Source of the DNA: JADHLJ01 sp038118725
Lineage (GTDB): Bacteria; Pseudomonadota; Alphaproteobacteria; Thalassobaculales; Thalassobaculaceae
Direction of reading: 5' to 3'
NCBI GenBank assembly: GCA_038118725.1
Contig: JAYOIK010000005.1
Location: 1 to 64,000, forward strand
DNA: 64,000 nucleotides
Shown here: positions 58,665 through 64,000 of the stretch, in pieces
Position numbering within the stretch: position 1 is the first letter of the stretch
Layout of the letters: each line of letters opens with the position of its first letter
Position numbers and translations under genes: made by a program
Notes under the pieces: generated by a model
What the model was told of the DNA's origin: nothing
Databases searched by the model: none
The model's input: only the letters and a program-made list of their open reading frames with translations

Positions 58665-60383
58665 TCAGATCCCCATCGCGCGGCCCGAGCGCCGCGGATC
58701 GGCGCCGCCGGTGATCAGCCCGGTTTCCAAGTTCGCGCTGATCGCGCAGACCCCGGCCACCGAATCCGATCTCGGGCCGTGCCACTCAACGTCATGTCCC
58801 AGGCCGGCCAAGGTCTCGCCCACCTCGGGCGCGATGCCTTCCTCGATGACCAGACGGCCCGGCTTGGCGGCGTGCGGCTCGAAGGAATTCGGCTGGCTAT
58901 GGGTGGTGAAGCGGGGCGCCTCGATCGCCGGCTGAATATCCATCCCGAACACCAGATGGTTGAGCAGAACCTGCAACATCCCTTGTGGTTGCGCGTCGCC
59001 GCCGGGCGCCCCGAAGGGCATGGCGAGTTTGCCGCGCTCCAGAACCATCGCCGGATTGGGTGTGAGCCGAGGCCGCTTGCCGGGCGCGATCGCCGAGGCG
59101 TGGCCCTCCATGGCGAAGGACTGCGAGCCCCGCGCGGACGGGCAAAAGCCCAGTCCCGGGATCGCCGGGCTCTCAAAGGACACGTCGCTCGGCGTGATCG
59201 AACAGACATTGCTGGCCTTGTCCATGGTGCAGGTATAGGAAGTATCCGCCGCCGCGAAGGACGCCGAACGATCCACATGCGGCGCGAAGGAGACGCCGCC
59301 GTAACCGGCGATCTCTCCCGCCGGCGGCATGCCTGGCCAAGCCGCGCCCGGGTCGATCTGGCCGCGCCGCTCCGCCGCGAAATCCCGCGACAGCAGGCGC
59401 TCAATCGGCATGTCGATGACGTCGGGGTCGCCGTAGTACTTCTCGCGATCGGCGAAGACCAGCTTCATCGTCTCGGCGAGCGTATGCACATATTCCGCCG
59501 AATTGTGCCCCATGGACTGAAGATTACAGCCCTCGACGATCCGCAGCATCTGCAGCAATGTCGGCCCCTGGCACCAGGGCCGGCAGCTATAGACCCTGTG
59601 GCCGGCGAAATCGATGCTCAGCGGCTCCTCGACCGGAGTACGATATTCCGCCAGATCCTCCGCCGCCATCAGGCCGCCGTTCTCCTCGTGGAAGGCGACG
59701 ATCTTCCGGGCGATATCGCCGACATAGAAGGCGTCGCGCGCGGCTTGCAGGGCGGCCTCGCGGCCACGACCGGCGGCGGCGGTCTCCTCGTCGGCCATGA
59801 ATTGCAGGCTGGCCGCCAGATCGCTTTGAACCAGCAGGTCCCCGACCTCGGGCGGCTTGCCGTCCTTCAGCCAGATCGCCGCGTTGCTGGGCCAGCGGCG
59901 GTAATTCTCTTGATAGCGTTCAATGAACTTCGCCATCACCGGATGCACGGTGAAGCCGTCTCGGGCATAGCGGATCGCCGGTTCCGCGACCTCGGCGAAG
60001 GGCATGGTTCCGTAGCGCGATAGAGCGGTAATCCAAGCATCCGGGCCGGCCGGAACGACCGTGCGCAAAAGCCCCAGCGGGATCTCGCCACAATGTTGCT
60101 TGGTGAACATCCCGAGGCTCGCCGCCCTGGGCCAGGCGCCGAGCCCGGCGATACTGACCACCTTGTCCTGCTCGGCGAGATAGATCAGCATCGGCGCGAC
60201 ACCGGAGAACTGCACCTGGTCGCTGTGCACGATACCCAGCGCGATACCGGCGGCGACCCCCGCGTCGATCGCGTTGCCGCCAGCCTCGAGCATCTTTAGC
60301 CCGGCCTCGGCGGCGAGATAATGGCCGGCGACGACCATATGGCGCCGCGCCGTGATCATTGGCTGTTGCGGTAGCTCGGTCAT
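58665..60383 (-). CDS. ggt: Gamma-glutamyltransferase
   Basis: This 572-aa Ntn-hydrolase resembles gamma-glutamyltransferase and transfers or hydrolyses gamma-glutamyl groups. The N-terminal region includes AEAGLKMLEAGGNAIDAGVA and GGLMAAEDLAEYRTPVEEPL. The catalytic Thr, exposed by autocleavage, is in AADTSYTCTMDKASNVCS, where DTSY aligns with the DTTHY of the E. coli enzyme. There is no clear signal peptide at ATG 60383, so it may be cytoplasmic or exported in another way. It is the first gene of the minus-strand operon, divergent from a copper ATPase gene. Confidence 0.93.
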   Translation of the reverse strand: MTELPQQPMITARRHMVVAGHYLAAEAGLKMLEAGGNAIDAGVAAGIALGIVHSDQVQFSGVAPMLIYLAEQDKVVSIAGLGAWPRAASLGMFTKQHCGEIPLGLLRTVVPAGPDAWITALSRYGTMPFAEVAEPAIRYARDGFTVHPVMAKFIERYQENYRRWPSNAAIWLKDGKPPEVGDLLVQSDLAASLQFMADEETAAAGRGREAALQAARDAFYVGDIARKIVAFHEENGGLMAAEDLAEYRTPVEEPLSIDFAGHRVYSCRPWCQGPTLLQMLRIVEGCNLQSMGHNSAEYVHTLAETMKLVFADREKYYGDPDVIDMPIERLLSRDFAAERRGQIDPGAAWPGMPPAGEIAGYGGVSFAPHVDRSASFAAADTSYTCTMDKASNVCSITPSDVSFESPAIPGLGFCPSARGSQSFAMEGHASAIAPGKRPRLTPNPAMVLERGKLAMPFGAPGGDAQPQGMLQVLLNHLVFGMDIQPAIEAPRFTTHSQPNSFEPHAAKPGRLVIEEGIAPEVGETLAGLGHDVEWHGPRSDSVAGVCAISANLETGLITGGADPRRSGRAMGI

Positions 60384-60495
60384 CCCGCGTCCTTTCCCGC
60401 GTTATTCCTCGTAACGAGGATGACACAGATTCACCCCGTCCACCGAACCGTCACGTCGATCGACCGGCGGAAATCGCGTATCTGCGCCCAAGGCC

Positions 60496-60526
60496 TTGAC
60501 CTTCCAGTAACTAGAAGCACCATGTT
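60496..60526 (+). promoter_or_regulatory. CueR/HmrR-like operator-promoter of the copper ATPase gene
   Basis: TTGACC (60496-60501) is separated by 19 bases from a -10-like CATGTT (60521-60526), the long spacer typical of MerR-family promoters. The dyad CTTCCAGT-A-ACTAGAAG (60501-60517) has one mismatch between arms and matches the CueR/HmrR consensus around ACCTTCCAGT. The -10 overlaps ATG 60522, which shows that ATG cannot be the start. No merR-type gene lies in the window. Confidence 0.75.
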
Positions 60527-60551
60527 TCGAGTTCATCCGCGGAGCATGCGC

Positions 60552-62762
60552 ATGGCCGAGCACAATCACCAGCACCAAGAACATTGTGGGCACGCCGACC
60601 ATTGTCATGGTCATCAGACCCGCGCGCTCTCGCCCGAGGAGCTAGAGCGCGGCGGCTATATCTGCCCCATGTGCGCGGGCGTCTGGAGCCCGGTTCCCGC
60701 CGCCTGCCCGAAATGTGGGATGGCGCTCGACCCCGTGGACATCACCGCCGATACCGGCCCCAACCCCGAGCGCGTGGACATGACCCGGCGGTTCTGGATC
60801 GCGGCCTCGCTTACCCTGCCGCTCATGGTCATCGCCATGGGACGCCACATGGCGCCGGCGATCTTCGGCTTGGTACCGGACTGGGCGCTGGGCATCGCGG
60901 AGTTGATCTTGGCCACCCCCGTGGTGGTCTGGTGCGGCAAGCCCTTTCTGGAGCGCGGCTGGGCCTCGATCCGGACCGGCAACCCGAACATGTTCACCCT
61001 GATCATGATCGGCACCGGCGCGGCGTTCCTGTTCAGCATTCTCGCCGTCGCCGCGCCCACGATCTTTCCCAGCGCGTTCAAGACCCCTTCCGGCGCGGTC
61101 GGCCTGTATTTCGAGGCGTCGGCGGTGATCATTACCCTGGTGCTTCTCGGCCAGGTGCTGGAGATCGGCGCCCGGGAGCGGGCGAGCGGCGCGCTGAGGG
61201 CCCTGCTGGATCTGACGCCCAAGACCGTGCGCCTGATCAACGGCGTCGGCGGCGAGACGGAGGTCGTGCTATCCGCCGTCTCCGTCGGCGACCGCCTGCG
61301 CCTTCGGCCGGGTGACGCGGTGCCGGTGGACGGCATCATTGTCGAGGGGAGCGGCGCCGTCGACCAATCCATGGTGACCGGCGAGCCGATCCGGGTTCAT
61401 CTCTCCGTCGGCGATCCGGTGATCGGAGGCACCTTGAACGGTAACGGCACGATGATCATCCGGGCGGAAAAGATCGGGACCGAGACCCTGCTGTCGCGGA
61501 TCGTCCAGCTCGTGGCCCAGGCCCAGCGCTCCCGCGCGCCGATCCAGGCGCTCGCCGACCGGGTCTCGGGCTTTTTCGTGCCGGCGGTGATCATCGCGGC
61601 GCTTCTCGCCTTCGCCGCCTGGGCGCTCTGGGGACCGCCGCCGTCGATGGCGCATGGGCTGGTCGCGGCGGTATCGGTGCTGATCATCGCCTGCCCCTGC
61701 GCGCTCGGGCTGGCGACGCCGATGTCGATCATGGTGGCCTCCGGTCGAGGCGCCGAGGCCGGCATTCTAATTCGCGACGCCGAGGCCCTGGAGCGCCTGG
61801 CGAGCGTCGATACGATTCTGGTCGACAAAACCGGCACCCTGACCGAGGGCCGACCGCGCCTGGTCGAGATCGTTCCCGGCGACGGGTTCCAGGCGGTCGA
61901 GGTGCTCGGATACGCCGCCACCCTGGAGCTTGGCAGCGCGCATCCGCTCGCGAGCGCGATCGTCGCCGAGGCCGAGGCCCGCCACATGCCGCTCGCCGAA
62001 CCACGCGACTTCATCTCCGACACTGGTCATGGTGTGAGCGGCACCGTTGAGAATAGACGCGTCATGCTCGGCTCGGCGCGCTACCTCGAAGCCGCTGGTG
62101 TCGCGGTCGCTCCCTTTGCCCGCGCCGCCGCCGAACGCCGCGCGAAAGGCGCGACCGTGCTCTTCGCGGCGATCGACGGCGCGGCGGCGGGGATGCTGGT
62201 GATCGCCGACGAGGTCAAGGCCACCGCCGAGGACACGGTCGCCAGCCTCGCCGGGCTCGGCATCGAGGTGATCATGCTGACCGGCGACAACGAGGTGACC
62301 GCCAATGCCGTGGCGGGCCTGCTCGATATCAAGCATGTCGAGGCGGACCTGCTACCCGAGGACAAGCACGCGATCCTTCAGGGTTTGCGCGAGGACGGGC
62401 GCGTGGTCGCGATGGTCGGCGACGGGATCAACGACGCCCCGGCCCTGGCCCGGGCCGATGTCGGCATCGCCATGGGCACCGGCAGCGACATCGCCATGGA
62501 AAGCGCCGCGGTCACCCTGGTCGGCGGCGACATCTCGGCCGTGGTCCGCGCGATCACCCTCGGCCGCGCCACCATGGCGAATATCCGCCAGAACCTGTTT
62601 TTCGCCTTCGCCTATAACGCGATCGGGATCCCCGTCGCGGCGGGCTTGCTCTATCCGCTCTTCGGTTTGCTGCTGAGCCCGATGATCGCGGCGGCGGCGA
62701 TGAGCCTCAGTTCGGTTTCGGTGATCTCGAACGCCTTGCGGCTCAAGCGCGCCAGGCTCTAA
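60552..62762 (+). CDS. copA: Copper-translocating P1B-type ATPase
   Basis: This 736-aa membrane ATPase exports Cu(I) from the cytoplasm. It begins with a His-rich tail (AEHNHQHQEHCGHADHCHGH) and a small metal-binding domain YICPMCAGVWSPVPAACPKC. Eight helices, SMVTGEP, the CPC motif IIACPCALGLATP, the phosphorylation site DKTGTLTEGRP and VAMVGDGINDAPAL follow, all intact. GGAG at 60541-60544 lies 7 bases before ATG 60552; ATG 60522 is inside the promoter and ATG 60546 is too close to the ribosome site. Cu(I) is favoured over Ag(I) because the CueR-like operator controls it. Two Lin0512 genes follow. Confidence 0.94.
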   Translation: MAEHNHQHQEHCGHADHCHGHQTRALSPEELERGGYICPMCAGVWSPVPAACPKCGMALDPVDITADTGPNPERVDMTRRFWIAASLTLPLMVIAMGRHMAPAIFGLVPDWALGIAELILATPVVVWCGKPFLERGWASIRTGNPNMFTLIMIGTGAAFLFSILAVAAPTIFPSAFKTPSGAVGLYFEASAVIITLVLLGQVLEIGARERASGALRALLDLTPKTVRLINGVGGETEVVLSAVSVGDRLRLRPGDAVPVDGIIVEGSGAVDQSMVTGEPIRVHLSVGDPVIGGTLNGNGTMIIRAEKIGTETLLSRIVQLVAQAQRSRAPIQALADRVSGFFVPAVIIAALLAFAAWALWGPPPSMAHGLVAAVSVLIIACPCALGLATPMSIMVASGRGAEAGILIRDAEALERLASVDTILVDKTGTLTEGRPRLVEIVPGDGFQAVEVLGYAATLELGSAHPLASAIVAEAEARHMPLAEPRDFISDTGHGVSGTVENRRVMLGSARYLEAAGVAVAPFARAAAERRAKGATVLFAAIDGAAAGMLVIADEVKATAEDTVASLAGLGIEVIMLTGDNEVTANAVAGLLDIKHVEADLLPEDKHAILQGLREDGRVVAMVGDGINDAPALARADVGIAMGTGSDIAMESAAVTLVGGDISAVVRAITLGRATMANIRQNLFFAFAYNAIGIPVAAGLLYPLFGLLLSPMIAAAAMSLSSVSVISNALRLKRARL

Positions 62763-62815
62763 TCTCTCGGCCAACGTGGCCAAGCAAACTTTTCCGATAC
62801 GAAGGATGAGACCCG

Positions 62816-63187
62816 ATGACATGGAAACGCGTGGTGCTGGAAATCGGCATGGGCACCGATATTCGCGGCGGCGATCACACCAAGGCCGCCGTCCGAGCAT
62901 TGAAGGACGCGCTCTGGCATAACTCGCTGGGCATCGGCGAGGTGGTCGGCCAGGACAGCGACGCCATGCGGGTCGAGGTCACCATCGGCGTTCCCAAGCC
63001 CGATCAGGTCGACACCGCCCAGGTTCTGGCGGTTCTGCCCCATGGCACAGGCACGGTCACCTGTGTCGAGGGCGGGCTCGAGATCCCGAACCCGGCCAAG
63101 GCGGACGTGACCCTGATCGCCCACGCGGCGGCGGCGGTCTATCTCGATCTGCCGGACGACTACACCCTGGCGGGAGCGTCGTCATGA
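62816..63187 (+). CDS. Lin0512 family protein, first of two tandem copies
   Basis: This 123-aa protein is of the uncharacterised Lin0512 family. The hallmark RVVLEIGMGTDIRGGDHTKA at the N-terminus is followed by AAVRALKDALWHNSLGIGEV, then VTIGVPKPDQVDTAQVLAVL and GGLEIPNPAKADVTLIAHAA. It starts 53 bases after the copper ATPase gene and overlaps its paralogue by 4 bases (ATGA). Clustering of two such proteins is typical of the family. The role is unknown; neither a catalytic residue nor metal site is obvious. Confidence 0.85.
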   Translation: MTWKRVVLEIGMGTDIRGGDHTKAAVRALKDALWHNSLGIGEVVGQDSDAMRVEVTIGVPKPDQVDTAQVLAVLPHGTGTVTCVEGGLEIPNPAKADVTLIAHAAAAVYLDLPDDYTLAGASS

Positions 63188-63522
63188 CCGTCAAGCGCGT
63201 GATCCTGGAAATGGGCGCCGGCAACGACCTACATGGCGGCGACTACACCAAGGCGGCCCTGCGCGCGGTCCAGGACGCCCTTCATCACAGCTCGCTCAGC
63301 TTCGTTGGCACCCTAAAGGTCGACAAGTCCAAACTTCTGGTCGACGTCACCATCGGCGTGCAGGAACCGGACAAGGTCGACGCCGACAAGGTCAAGGCCT
63401 CGCTCCCGGTCGGCGTGGTGACGGTCAAGGTCGTCAAGGGCGGCCTCGACATGCCGGACGCGTCGGGTGGAGACAAGGCGGTCATCGCCTCGGCGGCGAT
63501 CCAGGTGATGGTGGACGTTTAG
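63184..63522 (+). CDS. Lin0512 family protein, second of two tandem copies
   Basis: This 112-aa paralogue of the preceding protein shares VKRVILEMGAGNDLHGGDYT, ALRAVQDALHHSSLSFVGTL, VTIGVQEPDKVDADKVKASL and GGLDMPDASGGDKAVIASAA in the same order. It is coupled by ATGA overlap, so the two are made together and may form a heteromer. It follows copA indirectly. The gene ends 6 bases before a convergent MFS gene stop. Confidence 0.85.
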   Translation: MTVKRVILEMGAGNDLHGGDYTKAALRAVQDALHHSSLSFVGTLKVDKSKLLVDVTIGVQEPDKVDADKVKASLPVGVVTVKVVKGGLDMPDASGGDKAVIASAAIQVMVDV

Positions 63523-63527
63523 GGGAT

Positions 63528-64000
63528 TTAGCCCGAGGGCGTCGGGGAGGCTTCGCTGGGCGTCCCGCCGACGAGACCGGTTCGCTTTTTCGACATCCGC
63601 CAACCAAGCCTGGGATTGAGGCGACCGGCCATCAGCCAACATCCAAGCAGCCCGAGGCCGGTAGCGGCGAAAACACCGGATATCGGCAAGAACAAGAGCG
63701 TCAGCCAGGCGAGGCCGGGCGACACGATACCCGAGACATCCCTGAAGCTCGAATAGACCGCGGACATCTCCGTGCGTTCCGAGGGCTTGACCGACATCAG
63801 GAAGGGTAGGCCGGCGACGATGTCCAACAAAACCAGAAACGCCGAACCGACGATCAAGAGCAAAACGGTCGCCCACGGCATGCCCGCGGCGAAACCGGCG
63901 ACCACAAAGGCCATGGCGCTGCACAGAAAACCGGCACGGACGGCCGTTCTTACGCTGCTCCGCTCGACCCATTTCAACATGAAAGGGGTCAGGAACAGCA
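63528..64000 (-). CDS. MFS transporter, C-terminal part (truncated at the window edge)
   Basis: The frame is open to the end of the window, so this is a partial gene whose start lies beyond 64000. The visible part has the typical MFS alternation of hydrophobic helices (FLCSAMAFVVAGFAAGMPWA, TVLLLIVGSAFLVLLDIVAG, WLTLLFLPISGVFAATGLGL). An inter-helix segment reads MSVKPSERTEMSAVYSSFRD, and the sequence before ATG 63980 reads LFLTPF. The C-terminal tail is SKKRTGLVGGTPSEASPTPS. The family is inferred from these features, and the substrate is unknown. Confidence 0.75.
   Translation of the reverse strand, partial: LFLTPFMLKWVERSSVRTAVRAGFLCSAMAFVVAGFAAGMPWATVLLLIVGSAFLVLLDIVAGLPFLMSVKPSERTEMSAVYSSFRDVSGIVSPGLAWLTLLFLPISGVFAATGLGLLGCWLMAGRLNPRLGWRMSKKRTGLVGGTPSEASPTPSG

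Noticed and set aside
1..64000. CRISPR array, prophage, IS element or RNA operon
   Set aside because: No repeats with regular spacing, no phage or transposase genes and no rRNA/tRNA-like sequences were seen by eye; a profile search would be needed for certainty.

Overview
The window is 64 kb of GC-rich DNA with dense, alphaproteobacterial-style gene packing: many 4-bp stop/start overlaps, frequent TTG and GTG starts, and few intergenic spaces. UbiA (ubiquinone), an EtfB-EtfA-hydroxybutyryl-CoA dehydrogenase cluster, dipeptide-type and Liv-type ABC importers, and several 2-oxoglutarate/Fe(II) oxygenases suggest a free-living aerobic heterotroph, possibly of the Rhodospirillales type; this placement is inferred from gene content. 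I see no rRNA, tRNA, CRISPR array, prophage or intact insertion sequence. One 100-N assembly gap lies at 50927-51026 and looks artefactual.

Region 1 (1-11.3 kb) holds a five-gene peptide/nickel-type ABC importer, then a DUF1989 protein, a GntR/FCD regulator with a dyad over its own start codon, a PhyH-type oxygenase, a TfdA/TauD-type oxygenase and an HpcH/HpaI aldolase. This looks like an uptake and oxidation cassette for an unidentified small molecule. Region 2 (11.4-16.9 kb) is a translationally coupled nucleoside-salvage operon on the minus strand: purine-nucleoside phosphorylase (broken by one missing base), deoA, deoB and a second PhyH oxygenase. It is followed by a decayed gene and an SDR dehydrogenase. 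Region 3 (17.1-22.0 kb) is a complete branched-chain-amino-acid-type importer (livG, F, H, M, J) closed by a strong terminator.

Region 4 (22.3-31.2 kb) carries thrS, infC (apparently with an AUC start), hemH, a secreted protein, an MFS exporter, a DUF3750 protein, methyltransferase, VOC protein, DehI-like protein and a Cys-rich protein. Region 5 (31.2-36.6 kb) is more accessory: two AT-rich intergenic islands, a tandem pair of small ribbon-helix-helix proteins with a promoter-embedded palindrome, a lectin-like secreted protein and small unknown proteins. Region 6 (36.7-47.5 kb) includes an isopropylmalate/tartrate-dehydrogenase-like enzyme, a candidate ETF-beta lysine methyltransferase beside ubiA, a DUF1932 dehydrogenase, thrC with an M16 peptidase, and etfB-etfA-hbd.

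Region 7 (47.9-64 kb) holds polA, a CmcJ-like oxygenase next to the gap, an SDR lacking the catalytic Tyr, cobQ, a periplasmic cyclophilin, and a minus-strand run of gamma-glutamyltransferase, CoA-transferase, GFA protein, luciferase-like monooxygenase and class II aldolase. It ends with a copper P-type ATPase behind a CueR/HmrR-like promoter, two tandem Lin0512 paralogues and a truncated MFS gene. A dispersed palindromic repeat related to GTCGCCCTGGCGAAGG occurs in at least seven intergenic spaces and is the main repeat family of the window.
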